DNA from: Bacteroidales bacterium UBA1715 | GTDB taxonomy: Bacteria; Bacteroidota; Bacteroidia; Bacteroidales; UBA1715 | Length of the DNA: 64,000 nucleotides | Direction of reading: 5' to 3' | Assembly (NCBI GenBank): GCA_002317135.1 | Contig: DCIX01000041.1 | Coordinates: forward strand, 22,384-86,383 | Shown here: piece by piece, positions 26,104-36,801 of the stretch | Layout: each line of letters starts with the position of its first letter | Position numbering within the stretch: the stretch's first letter is position 1 | Position numbers and translations under genes: made by a program | Notes under the pieces: model-generated | Database searches by the model: none | Told to the model about the DNA's origin: nothing | What the model saw: only the letters and a program-made list of their open reading frames with translations

Positions 26104-29100
26104 ATGAGTCTAATAAACAACATTTTACGCAAAATATTCGGTGGAACACAATCCGAAAAAAATATACGCGAAATTCTTCCATTGGTTACAAAAATCAATG
26201 AATTCGAAGAAAAATTGAACAATGGCACTGCCGATGAACTTCGTGCTGCAACAAAAGACTTGCAAAATCGTATAGCAACTGCCATTAAACCTCAAGAAGA
26301 TAAAATCGCTGAACTACAAGCAAAACTCGAAGACGAAGACATCACTTCTGTAGAGGAACGTGAGGCTATGTACGACACTATCGATGATTTGAAAAAGGAA
26401 ATTGATGATGTTATCGCACAAAAACTTGACGAAATTCTTCCTGAAGCATTCGCTATCGTAAAAAATACAGCTCGTCGTTTCGCAAACAATTCAACTATTG
26501 CAGTTACTGCTTCGGAATACGATAGAGATTTGGCAGCAATCTACCCACACATCACAATCGAAGGCGATAAAGCCATTTGGAGCAACACTTGGATTGCCGG
26601 TGGAAACCCTATTACATGGGATATGATTCACTACGATGTACAGTTGATTGGTGGTACTATTCTTCACCAAGGTAAGATTGCAGAAATGGCTACTGGTGAA
26701 GGTAAAACACTTGTGGCTACTCTACCAGTGTTCTTAAACGCACTTCCTTGCCGTGGCGTACATGTTGTTACTGTGAACGACTACTTGGCAAAACGTGATG
26801 CTGAATGGATGGGGCCTATCTTCCAATTCCACGGATTGAAAGTTGACTGCATTGACAAGCACCAACCAAACTCAGAATCTCGCCGTCAGGCATACGCTGC
26901 CGATATTACATACGGTACAAACAATGAATTCGGTTTCGACTACTTGCGCGACAATATGGCAATTCGTCCAGATGAATTAGTACAACGACCTCACAACTAT
27001 GCAATTGTCGACGAGGTTGACTCGGTTCTTATCGACGACGCGAGAACTCCGTTAATTATTTCTGGTCCTGTTTCGAAAAAAACTAACGGCGACGAACTAT
27101 TCGTAGAATACCGTCCTGCAGTTGAGCGATTGTATAATGCACAAAAAGCTTTGTTTACAAAGACTTTCGCCGAAGCAAAAACGTTGATTAATTCTCCAAA
27201 GAAAGAAGAAGCCGAAGAAGGTGCTAAATTGTTACTTCGTGCTTACAAGGCATTGCCAAAGACAAATTCACTTATCAAATTCTTGAGCGAACAAGGTATG
27301 AAAACTCTGTTGACTAAAACAGAGAATGTCTATATGGCTGAAAATAACAAATATATGCACATCATTACAGATGACTTATTCTTTGTTATTGATGAAAAGA
27401 ACAACATTATTGAATTAACCGAAAAAGGTATTGACTTCCTTTCTTCTGACCGTGAAGACAAGAACTTCTTCGTACTTCCTGACATTGGAGACAAGATTGC
27501 TGAAATTGAAAAATCAGCAAAAACTGCCGAAGAAAAACTAGAAGAAAAAGAACAGTTGATTCAAGACTACGCAATCAAATCGGAACGCGTACACACTATC
27601 AACCAATTATTAAAAGCATACGCCCTATTCACTATCGACCAAGAATATGTTGTAATCGACAATCAAGTTAAGATTGTTGACGAACAAACAGGTCGTATTA
27701 TGGAAGGTCGCCGTTATTCCGACGGTCTTCACCAAGCAATCGAAGCAAAAGAGCGCGTAAAAGTTGAAGCTGCTACACAAACGCACGCAACTATTACTTT
27801 GCAGAACTACTTCCGTATGTATAAAAAGCTTGCCGGTATGACCGGTACAGCCGAAACAGAAGCGAAAGAGTTTTGGGACATTTACAAAATGGAAGTTGTT
27901 GCCGCTCCTACAAATAAACCTGTTGCTCGTCTTGACCATGACGATTTAATCTACAAAACTCGTCGTGAGAAATTCAATGCGGTTATCGACCATGTGGAAG
28001 AATTGATAAAAGAAGGTCGTCCTGTATTGGTTGGTACGACTTCCGTTGAAATTTCGGAATTGCTTTCTCGTATGTTGAAAATCAGAAAGTTACCACATAC
28101 TGTATTGAATGCGAAGTTGCACCAAAAAGAAGCGGAAATCGTTGCTCTTGCTGGTCAACCTGGACATATTACTATTGCAACAAATATGGCTGGTCGTGGT
28201 ACCGATATCAAACTTTCGGAAGATGTAAAAGCTGCTGGTGGTCTTGCAATTATTGGTACAGAACGTCACGATTCTCGTCGTGTTGACCGTCAGTTGCGTG
28301 GTCGTGCCGGTCGTCAAGGAGACCCTGGAAGTTCACAATTCTTCGTATCGTTGGAAGACGACTTGATGCGTAAGTTCGGCTCCGAAAGAATTGCCCGCAT
28401 TATGGACAAGATGGGATTGGAAGAAGGCGAAGTAATACAACATTCAATGATTTCGAAATCAATAGAACGTGCGCAACAAAAAGTTGAAGAGAACTTCTTC
28501 GGTATTCGTAAACGTTTGTTGGAATACGATGATGTAATGAACTCACAACGCGAAGTTATCTACACCAAACGTCGTCATGCCCTATTCGGCGACCGTATCG
28601 GTATAGACTTTGCGAATATGATGTACGACACTTGCGTAAGTCTTGTTTCGTCTTCGCAAGGAGCAATAGAATTTGAAGAATTCAAGTTTGAATTGCTTCG
28701 TATTTTGTCATTGGAATGTCCAGTAAGTGAACAAGAATATCTTAAATTAAGTCAAGAAGAACTTACAGAACGAATTTATCAGGCTGTGCTTGAAATCTAC
28801 AACAACAGAGTTCAAACTATCGCAAAACAAGCAAATCCTGTTATTCAACAAGTATTTACTACACAAAGTGCGACATACAAGAACATAGTTGTTCCTATTT
28901 CAGAAGGCAGACGCATTTTCCAAGTTGTTACTAACCTTGAAAAAGCAGCCAAAACAGAAGGCCGCGAACTTGTTCGTTCATTCTTGAAGACAATCATTCT
29001 TGTAAGCATTGACGAAGCATGGAAAGAACACCTTCGTGAACTTGACGAGTTGAAACAATCGGTACAAAACGCTTCTTACGAGCACAAAGATCCATTGTTG

Positions 29101-29427
29101 ATTTACAAGTTCGAATCTTTCGACTTATTCCAAGCTATGCTAGAAAAAGTAAACAAAGAAGTTGTTTCGAGTGTATTGAAAGCACATATTCCACTACAAG
29201 CAAAAGCTGAGGAAGCACAAGAACGCCGTAATTCTTCTATGAACAATATGCAAACGAAGAAAGAAGACACTACTCCATCGAATGCTCCACAAGACACAAG
29301 ACAACAACAAAAAACTATGCCAGTTCACAATGAATTGAAAATAGGAAGAAACGATCCTTGTCCATGCGGTAGCGGTAAGAAATACAAGAACTGCCACGGA
29401 CGCAGCGGTGCAGATTCGTTAGAATAG
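26104..29427 (+). CDS. secA: Preprotein translocase ATPase SecA
   Basis: 1107 residues, longer than the roughly 900 of E. coli SecA, as usual in Bacteroidota because of insertions in NBD1 and a long C-terminal linker. Walker A MATGEGKT (195-202); [52 protein letters not shown] and [12 protein letters not shown] are canonical. The C-terminus ends in the SEC-C zinc motif [16 protein letters not shown]. It drives export of unfolded preproteins through SecYEG. An insertion rich in Lys/Glu (about 345-465) lies within NBD1. Followed by its own terminator. Confidence 0.98.
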   Translation: MSLINNILRKIFGGTQSEKNIREILPLVTKINEFEEKLNNGTADELRAATKDLQNRIATAIKPQEDKIAELQAKLEDEDITSVEEREAMYDTIDDLKKEIDDVIAQKLDEILPEAFAIVKNTARRFANNSTIAVTASEYDRDLAAIYPHITIEGDKAIWSNTWIAGGNPITWDMIHYDVQLIGGTILHQGKIAEMATGEGKTLVATLPVFLNALPCRGVHVVTVNDYLAKRDAEWMGPIFQFHGLKVDCIDKHQPNSESRRQAYAADITYGTNNEFGFDYLRDNMAIRPDELVQRPHNYAIVDEVDSVLIDDARTPLIISGPVSKKTNGDELFVEYRPAVERLYNAQKALFTKTFAEAKTLINSPKKEEAEEGAKLLLRAYKALPKTNSLIKFLSEQGMKTLLTKTENVYMAENNKYMHIITDDLFFVIDEKNNIIELTEKGIDFLSSDREDKNFFVLPDIGDKIAEIEKSAKTAEEKLEEKEQLIQDYAIKSERVHTINQLLKAYALFTIDQEYVVIDNQVKIVDEQTGRIMEGRRYSDGLHQAIEAKERVKVEAATQTHATITLQNYFRMYKKLAGMTGTAETEAKEFWDIYKMEVVAAPTNKPVARLDHDDLIYKTRREKFNAVIDHVEELIKEGRPVLVGTTSVEISELLSRMLKIRKLPHTVLNAKLHQKEAEIVALAGQPGHITIATNMAGRGTDIKLSEDVKAAGGLAIIGTERHDSRRVDRQLRGRAGRQGDPGSSQFFVSLEDDLMRKFGSERIARIMDKMGLEEGEVIQHSMISKSIERAQQKVEENFFGIRKRLLEYDDVMNSQREVIYTKRRHALFGDRIGIDFANMMYDTCVSLVSSSQGAIEFEEFKFELLRILSLECPVSEQEYLKLSQEELTERIYQAVLEIYNNRVQTIAKQANPVIQQVFTTQSATYKNIVVPISEGRRIFQVVTNLEKAAKTEGRELVRSFLKTIILVSIDEAWKEHLRELDELKQSVQNASYEHKDPLLIYKFESFDLFQAMLEKVNKEVVSSVLKAHIPLQAKAEEAQERRNSSMNNMQTKKEDTTPSNAPQDTRQQQKTMPVHNELKIGRNDPCPCGSGKKYKNCHGRSGADSLE

Positions 29428-29450
29428 AATTTGATACTTTATCTATACCA

Positions 29451-29484
29451 AAAAAGCCGTTCAAATGAACGGCTTTTTTGGTTA
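29451..29484 (+). terminator. Terminator after secA
   Basis: Stem AAAAAAGCCGTTCA/TGAACGGCTTTTTT with a 2-base loop and T run. Confidence 0.9.
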
Positions 29485-29623
29485 CTATGCCACAATATTA
29501 TCTAAACGAAAGGCTATCGTAGTGAGTACAATATGAAACAAAGTGACAATAACAACCATATTCGCCACCTTTTTTTAACACTTCACTTAACTGAACTCTT
29601 AACACACTAAACTTGTAAGACTA

Positions 29624-30973
29624 TTATGCTATCGTGCTATCAATGATGTAATTATTATGTATATTACGTATGGTTCTTTGAAATGTTTGCCATACATGGA
29701 AAATATCATACTCCTTTTTATTACAGCCCGCAGTAAAAATAACGTTTTCCGTATAGCAATCTACAATTACATTTCCTTCCTTTGTGAAATTTGCTACCAA
29801 TGATGGTTGACCAGGTTTTCTTATTGCAATATCAGTACGACATGAATCAACAACACAAAGTGGCAATAACAAATTTACAGCCTCATATTCATTAGACTTA
29901 AACAAATCCATTATTATTCTATAAAATTCATCTGCACTACATCCGATTTTATGAAAATACACGTATAATTTGAATATTGGAAGACTCATTGATAATTCTA
30001 CATTTATACGAGGGACTTGAATAGTTTTAACTTTAAACTCCGACATAACATCCATTTCGTAAATACGCTTTACATCTCGAATAGATAGCATTGAAAATTT
30101 ATCTGCTAACATTTTATTTTCAATTACAACCGCAGATACGCAATTATATAGCAACAATGTGTTTCTTATTTCTGAATACAATTGAAATTGTGCTCTTTCT
30201 GCTATTGAAAATTCAAATGGCAAGTCGGTATGGAACTTTCGCATATATCCTTCGAAATTTGCTTTTTCACCATAAAAATGATGAAAGATATGTTCCGTTG
30301 CAGTATAATCCATAACTGAAATTATATGCGAAAAACCGAATTTGTTTGTAGATTTTTCTTGTGGTTGGTCTATATGAGCACCTAAAACATTGAGTATGCG
30401 AAATAAATGTGCAGGGTCTAGTCTATCCAAATCTTCTATTATCAGAACAGACTTTTCCTTTACATAGCCTAAAATTTTTTGTATAGTTTGGGTATAAACA
30501 TCATTTTCATAAATACTACCTTTTGTATTCTTGAATGAGGCAAGATATTTATCTACTGTTTGGGATTTTTCGGCATATTTTTTTGCAGACTTTAGAATAT
30601 GTTTTGCTATAGGTAAAACAGAACAAGTCCCAGCCAATAAGTATAGTACATCAAATGCGTTTTCTAGTGTTATAATAGATTCACAAAAGGCTTTCCAATC
30701 TGCTTTATCAAAAGTATATTTTTTTTGTGATAACTGAACGAGAATATCACGTTTTATGTATTCAAATATATCCTCATTGGTTGCTACAGAATAATTTACT
30801 GGATATATAGTTAGGAAGAACAAATCATCCTTGTGCTTTTCCTTAAATTGTTTTAGGAAAAACGTTTTACCATCACCAAAACGTGCAGACAAAATCACAC
30901 GTGGATTTTGAGAAAGATGTTTTTCAAACTTCTCAAGTTCTGAACCTATAGATATTTCTAGTTCTTTTGACAT
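29624..30973 (-). CDS. KAP-like P-loop NTPase at the end of the restriction operon
   Basis: 449 residues. Walker A RFGDGKTFF (about 31-39) and Walker B VLIIEDLDRLDP (about 185-196), with an intervening hydrophobic segment (VLYLLAGTCSVLPIAKHIL) as in KAP-family NTPases, which carry membrane segments inside the P-loop domain. The remaining two thirds are helical without a recognised domain. It starts 1 base after the hsdS stop, so it is translated from the hsdR-hsdM-nuclease-hsdS message. KAP NTPases recur in bacterial defence islands; a role as a membrane-linked effector or regulator of this restriction system is inference. Confidence 0.8.
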   Translation of the reverse strand: MSKELEISIGSELEKFEKHLSQNPRVILSARFGDGKTFFLKQFKEKHKDDLFFLTIYPVNYSVATNEDIFEYIKRDILVQLSQKKYTFDKADWKAFCESIITLENAFDVLYLLAGTCSVLPIAKHILKSAKKYAEKSQTVDKYLASFKNTKGSIYENDVYTQTIQKILGYVKEKSVLIIEDLDRLDPAHLFRILNVLGAHIDQPQEKSTNKFGFSHIISVMDYTATEHIFHHFYGEKANFEGYMRKFHTDLPFEFSIAERAQFQLYSEIRNTLLLYNCVSAVVIENKMLADKFSMLSIRDVKRIYEMDVMSEFKVKTIQVPRINVELSMSLPIFKLYVYFHKIGCSADEFYRIIMDLFKSNEYEAVNLLLPLCVVDSCRTDIAIRKPGQPSLVANFTKEGNVIVDCYTENVIFTAGCNKKEYDIFHVWQTFQRTIRNIHNNYIIDSTIA

Positions 30974-30974
30974 T

Positions 30975-31709
30975 CTATCTCAAATTATCTATTTTTTCAA
31001 ATATTTCTTCTATATTTCTCACTATCTCTTTTTGCTCTGCTAGTGGCGGAAGAGGAACTAGAAAGTCACTGATTACTCCCAAACTGATATTTGCCCTTGC
31101 TGTATCTACTGTTCCTTTTGTCATTTGCTCAAAAGCAAATGGAGTATTAAGCATTTTTACTATAAATTGCCCCATCTGAAGATGCGAGAGTCGAATTATA
31201 GCGACTGCTTGATTTGTGTTTGCATCATTTATTTCAAGGTTAAAAAGTGCTGTTCTACCTATTGAACCACCGACAATGTTTGTCAATACATCTCCTTGTT
31301 TTAAGATTGAACGAGGTTGTATTTCATTGAATTTTCGTTCTACAAATTTCTTATTTTCCCAAAGCAATTTTTCTTTTCCTACATTTTCGCTTGTAACAAA
31401 TAAAATACCTTTGTTTTCATCAACATAGTTAACACCTTGCCATTTAGGAGATGCTCCTTTGGTTATACTATCACTTATTTCCCCCAACCTACACCAACAC
31501 CACGATTCTGGAATATCAAACGGAATCTCGTCGTCGGTAATTGGTTCAAAGGTTTGTTTTTTGCCTTTGGTTGCAGGTCGGTGCTTTTGTATTTCGGCAA
31601 GCAGTTGCGCACCTGATTGAGTTGGTTTATTTTTCTTTCGCCATTCGGCAGTAAGATTACCACAAATGGCTTCTTGGAGTATGCTGTTGCGTAGTTGTTG
31701 TGCGTTCAT
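30975..31709 (-). CDS. hsdS: Half-length type I specificity subunit HsdS (single TRD)
   Basis: 244 residues against about 400-450 for a normal HsdS. It starts with MNAQQLRNSILQEAICGNL, then an N-terminal conserved region and one target-recognition domain (about 80-205), and ends with VPLPPLAEQKEIVRNIEEIF and KIDNLR, the central spacer, after which a second TRD would normally follow. Either the second half was lost or the subunit works as a homodimer, which would recognise a palindromic split site. It lies 6 bases after the DUF1016 nuclease gene and 1 base before the KAP NTPase gene. No invertase or spare hsdS half is nearby. Confidence 0.88.
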   Translation of the reverse strand: MNAQQLRNSILQEAICGNLTAEWRKKNKPTQSGAQLLAEIQKHRPATKGKKQTFEPITDDEIPFDIPESWCWCRLGEISDSITKGASPKWQGVNYVDENKGILFVTSENVGKEKLLWENKKFVERKFNEIQPRSILKQGDVLTNIVGGSIGRTALFNLEINDANTNQAVAIIRLSHLQMGQFIVKMLNTPFAFEQMTKGTVDTARANISLGVISDFLVPLPPLAEQKEIVRNIEEIFEKIDNLR

Positions 31710-31715
31710 CTGTGG

Positions 31716-32756
31716 CTATTTAGTTATTTGATTTTGTTTTGCAATAGCAATTGCACGTTGCAAACGTTGTGCAAGTACTTGCTTGTCGGGTAATTGTGTA
31801 TAATACTGAGCCACTTTTACTGGCGATGTCTCGTCAAGCATCAAATATTCAATATGTTCGGTATTTCCTTCGGAGCAAAGTATTAAGCCTATTGGGCTTT
31901 CTTCTCCTTCTTTGCGTTCGTGTTTGTCCAGGTACCGTAAATAGAGTCGCATTTGTCCTTCGTGTTCGGGCTTGAATTTGCCAATTTTTAGATCAATAGC
32001 AATCATTCTGCGTAATGATCTATGTAAGAAAAGCAAGTCTAAATGGTAGTCAACACCATCAACAGGAATACGTTTTTGGCGAGCCAGAAATGCGAAATCA
32101 GTCCCTAATTCTTGTAAAAAGGTCTCCATTTGTGTCACTATGGATTTCTCTAAATCTGATTCAGAGAAAACGTCTGGTAAGCCAAGCATATCAAGAAAGT
32201 AAGAACTCTTAAACACCATATCGGGAACTATCTGATTGGTTTGTTCAACCTTTTCTAGTTCTTGTTTTATAAGTTCGTCGGGCCTACGACTCAATGCTGT
32301 ACGTTCGTATAGCTGGCTGTCAATTTTCTGATCAAGTGTGCGAGTATTCCAATGTTCAAGCGCACACATTTCCATATAAAATTTACGAGCAAGTTCATTC
32401 TCAATATACATAAACGAACGTATGTGCGTCCAACTGAATTGTCTACGCACCGCGTAGGCAATTTGCTCTTCCGAAAAAGTCTCCGCACTGCGTAGACAAT
32501 GAAGCAACTGCTTATCGCTCCAACCTTTTCCATATTTTTCGGTAAGTTTTACCGAAAGATTTTTTATAACTTGCTTACCATAGTCAGCTCGTTTGTTTTG
32601 CAACACATCTTCTTTTATGCGTTTGCCCACATACCAATAAGTCATTACCACTTGCGTGTTGGCATATAAAGCAATATTGGTTCGTGCATTATTTATTATT
32701 GTACAAACATCGCTTAAAAGTTTTTGATCGTTATGTTGTATATTCAATTCATCCAT
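31716..32756 (-). CDS. DUF1016 / PD-(D/E)XK nuclease family protein (YhcG-like)
   Basis: 346 residues. The N-terminal DUF1016 domain is rich in Arg/Tyr (TYWYVGKRI, YGKQVIKNLS, WSDKQLLHCLR); the C-terminal PD-(D/E)XK nuclease core has DGVDYHLDLLFLHR, then IAIDLKIGKFKPEHEGQM with the catalytic-type Asp-x-Lys pair. Such YhcG-like proteins are very often embedded in type I restriction loci in Bacteroidota and other phyla; whether they assist restriction or act as a separate defence is not settled. 14 bases after hsdM, 6 bases before hsdS. Confidence 0.88.
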   Translation of the reverse strand: MDELNIQHNDQKLLSDVCTIINNARTNIALYANTQVVMTYWYVGKRIKEDVLQNKRADYGKQVIKNLSVKLTEKYGKGWSDKQLLHCLRSAETFSEEQIAYAVRRQFSWTHIRSFMYIENELARKFYMEMCALEHWNTRTLDQKIDSQLYERTALSRRPDELIKQELEKVEQTNQIVPDMVFKSSYFLDMLGLPDVFSESDLEKSIVTQMETFLQELGTDFAFLARQKRIPVDGVDYHLDLLFLHRSLRRMIAIDLKIGKFKPEHEGQMRLYLRYLDKHERKEGEESPIGLILCSEGNTEHIEYLMLDETSPVKVAQYYTQLPDKQVLAQRLQRAIAIAKQNQITK

Positions 32757-32770
32757 AAATAATGTGCGAT

Positions 32771-34288
32771 TTATTCTATTGTTATACCCAACAGCTCTTG
32801 TATTTTATTGAGTGTGCTATCTATTTTAGCATCAAGTGCTGCACGTTGTTCGTGATATTCTGCTAGCAATTCCTTAGGTTCAAGTATTATTTCTTCTTCT
32901 TTTGGATATTTGCAAAGATCAAAGTTGTAGCCTAGTTCAGCAAGTTCTTGTGCAGTGTAGCACTTTGATTTATAACCAACAACCTCGCCGTCTTCGTTGC
33001 ATTCAGGCATTTCAACACGATTTTCCCACCAATCTTTCACCACTTGCATATGCTCGTCTTTTATTGGCTTTGTCTTGCTAAAATGCTTCTGGTTTGCTGG
33101 CATATCCATACGATAAAACCACACATCTTTTGTATTGTAACTATTAGGAGCACCTTCTGCTTTTTTATTATCAAAGAAAAGGACATTGGTTGTAATACTT
33201 GTATATGGAGCAAAAACCGATTGTGGCAAACGAATAATTGTGTGCAAATTGAATTGAGAGAGCAGAATCTTTTTCACTTCAATAGAAGCATTGTCGGTGC
33301 CAAACAGAAATCCGTCGGGAATAATAACCCCAGCTCTACCATTTGCTTTCAATCGTTTTGTTATATACGCAAGGAATAAAACTGCCGTTTCCGAAGTTCG
33401 TACACTCTCAGGAAAGTTTGTCAATTCTCCAGCCGTTGTCATACCGCCGTATGGAGGGTTCATACCGATTACATCTACTTTTTCTTTTTCCTCGTAATCG
33501 TTTATATTTTTGACAAATGCTGTCCCGCTCGTTAAGTCAGGATTATCAATACCGTGAACCAACATATTTGTGGCACAAAGCAAATAAGGAATTGCCTTTA
33601 ATTCACAACCAACAACAGCATTTTGGAATTGAGCTACCTGTTTTTCGGTTTTTACACCTTGTTTATTCAAATGATCTATAGCGGCAGTAAGAAAACCACC
33701 TGTACCACACGCAAAGTCACCAAACTTTTCACCAAGTACAGGATTGAGTTGTTCAACTATAAAATTGGTAACTGCACGAGGAGTGTAGTATTCTCCTGTT
33801 TCCTTGCTACTTTGCATTATGCGAAGCATTTCTTCATACATCTGCCCAAATAAATGGCGTTGTTTTGCATCGTGGTAGTTTAGTTCGTTAACTAAATTTA
33901 CCAATTCACGCAACTGATAGCCATTACGCATATGTTGCGTAAGCCCACTAAACACCTTACGAACAATTCTTTGGCGTGGTTCCAACCCCGAAACATCCAT
34001 TGTCGCACAATGTTGGTAAATTTCGTTCAATCGTTGTACCAAAGCATCACCAGTCATAGATTTTCCATCAGAACCAGGCATAGCCCACGCATTCCATTGG
34101 TATTCTTGCTTTAACGCAGAATGAAAGTCTTTGCCTTCGCTATCGGCCTCGTCCGCCCATTCTTCTTCAAGAGCATTGTATATGCGTAAAAACACTAATG
34201 AAACAAATTGTTCCAATCGTTGGTACTCTGTGCTTACGCTAGTATCTGGGCGCATAATGTCACGTGCGCTTTTCCAAGTAAATGCCAT
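32771..34288 (-). CDS. hsdM: Type I DNA methyltransferase subunit HsdM
   Basis: 505 residues, normal length. N-terminal HsdM helical domain, SAM-binding motif DFACGTGGFL and catalytic motif NPPYGG (adenine-N6 type), then the C-terminal tail with LAELGYNFDLCKYP. It modifies the target site bound by HsdS and forms the restriction complex with HsdR. 12 bases downstream of hsdR. Confidence 0.95.
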   Translation of the reverse strand: MAFTWKSARDIMRPDTSVSTEYQRLEQFVSLVFLRIYNALEEEWADEADSEGKDFHSALKQEYQWNAWAMPGSDGKSMTGDALVQRLNEIYQHCATMDVSGLEPRQRIVRKVFSGLTQHMRNGYQLRELVNLVNELNYHDAKQRHLFGQMYEEMLRIMQSSKETGEYYTPRAVTNFIVEQLNPVLGEKFGDFACGTGGFLTAAIDHLNKQGVKTEKQVAQFQNAVVGCELKAIPYLLCATNMLVHGIDNPDLTSGTAFVKNINDYEEKEKVDVIGMNPPYGGMTTAGELTNFPESVRTSETAVLFLAYITKRLKANGRAGVIIPDGFLFGTDNASIEVKKILLSQFNLHTIIRLPQSVFAPYTSITTNVLFFDNKKAEGAPNSYNTKDVWFYRMDMPANQKHFSKTKPIKDEHMQVVKDWWENRVEMPECNEDGEVVGYKSKCYTAQELAELGYNFDLCKYPKEEEIILEPKELLAEYHEQRAALDAKIDSTLNKIQELLGITIE

Positions 34289-34300
34289 AGTTTAATTGTA

Positions 34301-36616
34301 TTATGCGATTTGGTAAAATGTATCTTCTATTTCTTTAATTGCTTGTTTGTATTTATCTATACCACCAAACACAGTATTTTTTATGTAAACAGGCGAACCT
34401 ATTGCTGCAATTTCATCAACCTTTAGCGCATCTTGTTTTTCAAATGCAAGAATGCCAAATTGAGCATACGTATCAACAAGTATTTCTAAAACTCTACGAG
34501 CATCCTCATTGTATTTGTCAAGTAGCTTGCGTTCTTTCACTCTTCGTGCACGTTCCGCACGAAATAACATAGGTTGTTTGAAAGCAATATTACAAATAAT
34601 GTCAAAAATATCCCGACCATTATAATTTTCTGGATATAGTTTACGTAATTCGGCAAAATTTATACCCTCGTTTTCTATAATGTCAACAATCTTCTGCTTA
34701 CGTTCTTCCGCGTTCCATTTTTGTAGAAAATCGTCAAGAGACGAGAATATATTGGCAAAACGTTGATGGGTATAATCGCTATATTCAGTCGCAATAGGTT
34801 TACCATCTTTGCCAAGTACCATTCTTGTTTCACTATCAATTTTAATTTCTTGACCATTCCCATCAATTATAGGCTTTAATACAGGAGTGCCACTTGTCTT
34901 CTTCTTTTTCTTGCTACCACTCCCTTTTCTTGTTGGAGGCTCTGGTTCACCATCAAAATCTTTTTCAAAAAATAGATTTGTAGCACCACGGAAATCAAGA
35001 ATATCAAAATAGTACTTATGGTCTTCCACAATTCGTGTACCTCTACCGATTATTTGTTTGAATTCCGTCATACTTGTAATCTGACGATACAACACAATCA
35101 AGCCAACAGTTTTCGTGTCAACCCCAGTAGAAAGTAATTGCGATGTAGTAACCACTGTAGGAACAGGGACAAGTTTAGAAATAAAGTTGGTTATTTCCTT
35201 TTTCCCTTCAGCATCACTTGCTGTAATACGCATAATATACTTATTCTGATTTTCAACCTGACGTTGTTCGTTAAAATGAATAAGAGCCTTGCGCATTTCA
35301 AACGCATCGATTTCTTCGTCACAAAAGACAATAGTTTTTGTCATAGGACCAATATCTTCCAAAAAATCAGTAATACGTTTTGCTGCAACTAAATAATGTT
35401 GCTTAATACCAAGTTTTCGAGGTAAATCGCTTTGATAAACAAAATCACCTTCTATCTTTTCTTCAACACAAGAGGCTTCAACCTTATTTAATTTGTAGCC
35501 CTGTGAATCAATATTTATATTTACTTTGGTAACTCTATAAGGAGCAAGAAAACCATCATCAATACCTTGTTTTAAAGAATATGTATAAAGAGCTTTTCCA
35601 AAATATTCAATATTACTATTATTAGCATCTTTATCATCCCTTGGCGTTGCCGTCATACCAATGTGTGTTGCAGAGCTAAAATAGTCAAGGATTTTTCTCC
35701 ATTCCGAATTCGCCTTTGCCGAACCTCTATGACACTCATCTATCATTATTATATCAAAGAAGTCTCTATTGAATTGTTCATAAGGTTGTGGAGCTCCTTC
35801 TGGCAAATTATATTGCACCAATTGATGGTACAAACTCATAAAAATCTCGTGACTTTGTGAGGCTGTACGTTGTTCAATCTTAACCATTTTTTTACCAAAC
35901 GGCTTAAAATCTTGTGCCATTGTTTGGTCAATCAAGATATTTCTGTCGGCAAGATAAAGGATACGCAAATTTCCATTACTTGATTGCAACAAACGATATA
36001 ATATTTGAAAGGCAGTGTATGTTTTTCCTGTTCCTGTCGCCATTACAAACATCATTCGCTTTTGCCCTTGTGCAATAGCCTCTATAACTTTATCTATAAC
36101 AATACGTTGATAATAGCGAGGTTCTTTTTTACCTTCAATATCGTAGTAATACTCTTTATTGATAATTTCAAGTTGTTGCGGAGTATAACTTTTGTTAAGA
36201 CAGAATCTTTCCCATAATTCTTTTTGCGTAGGGAAAGCATCCATTCCAATAGTTTTTTCTCCCGCATTGGACATATCATAAAACTCGAAATTCTTTCCAT
36301 TTGAGCTAAATGCAAAAGGAACATTTAACAAGTTAGCATAGTTTATGGCTTGTTGAATACCTGTTCCATCGCTAGCACTATTACGCTTGGCTTCTACAAC
36401 AGCCAACGGAGAGCCATTAGGAGCAAACAACAAATAGTCCGCAAATAATGCCTTATCACGGTAATGTTCATCATCTTCATCAATATGAACACGTCCATCA
36501 GTAATTTTATATTCAAGTCGCATATTCTTAGGAAATTCCCAACCAGCCTTTGACAAAGCCTGATTTATGAACATACGAGTTTCCGTTTCGTTGTAATCAG
36601 CGATTTTTATATCCAC
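34301..36616 (-). CDS. hsdR: Type I restriction subunit HsdR
   Basis: 771 residues; start is GTG 36616 (MDIKIADYNE), about 17 bases downstream of a predicted start from the -7 box at 36640-36647. The N-terminal nuclease domain has the PD-(D/E)XK pattern (ALFADYLLFA.. LAVVEAKRN). The SF2 translocase follows: Walker A ATGTGKTYTAFQ, DECHRGSAK, TATPRDD and the helicase motif VI region QIIGRGTRI. A short Lys/Ser-rich linker (GSGSKKKKKTSG) precedes the C-terminal domain. First gene of the restriction operon. Confidence 0.95.
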   Translation of the reverse strand: MDIKIADYNETETRMFINQALSKAGWEFPKNMRLEYKITDGRVHIDEDDEHYRDKALFADYLLFAPNGSPLAVVEAKRNSASDGTGIQQAINYANLLNVPFAFSSNGKNFEFYDMSNAGEKTIGMDAFPTQKELWERFCLNKSYTPQQLEIINKEYYYDIEGKKEPRYYQRIVIDKVIEAIAQGQKRMMFVMATGTGKTYTAFQILYRLLQSSNGNLRILYLADRNILIDQTMAQDFKPFGKKMVKIEQRTASQSHEIFMSLYHQLVQYNLPEGAPQPYEQFNRDFFDIIMIDECHRGSAKANSEWRKILDYFSSATHIGMTATPRDDKDANNSNIEYFGKALYTYSLKQGIDDGFLAPYRVTKVNINIDSQGYKLNKVEASCVEEKIEGDFVYQSDLPRKLGIKQHYLVAAKRITDFLEDIGPMTKTIVFCDEEIDAFEMRKALIHFNEQRQVENQNKYIMRITASDAEGKKEITNFISKLVPVPTVVTTSQLLSTGVDTKTVGLIVLYRQITSMTEFKQIIGRGTRIVEDHKYYFDILDFRGATNLFFEKDFDGEPEPPTRKGSGSKKKKKTSGTPVLKPIIDGNGQEIKIDSETRMVLGKDGKPIATEYSDYTHQRFANIFSSLDDFLQKWNAEERKQKIVDIIENEGINFAELRKLYPENYNGRDIFDIICNIAFKQPMLFRAERARRVKERKLLDKYNEDARRVLEILVDTYAQFGILAFEKQDALKVDEIAAIGSPVYIKNTVFGGIDKYKQAIKEIEDTFYQIA

Positions 36617-36639
36617 GACTAAGATAGTTTGAATTACAA

Positions 36640-36647
36640 CAAAGATA
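36640..36647 (-). promoter_or_regulatory. -7 box (TATCTTTG) for the restriction operon
   Basis: TATCTTTG on the minus strand, 24 bases upstream of GTG 36616; the only promoter-like site before the five-gene operon. Confidence 0.5.
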
Positions 36648-36801
36648 ATAAATTTTCTAATGAAAGACCATTAGGTTAACTGTAGATAAATCAAAAATTT
36701 ATGAGGTTAGTCTTTACTTTTTAGTATGGAGATTGTTCGCTGCGTCCACAGTACCGAACCGTCGTATCCCCTTTTGTCTTTCGCCTTTAGCCTTTTGCCC
36801 T

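Noticed and set aside
36690..36801. Pyrimidine-rich CTTTCGCCTTTAGCC-like repeat between hsdR and mutY-like gene
   Set aside because: Too short and degenerate to call a repeat family or a terminator; nothing else seen in the interval.
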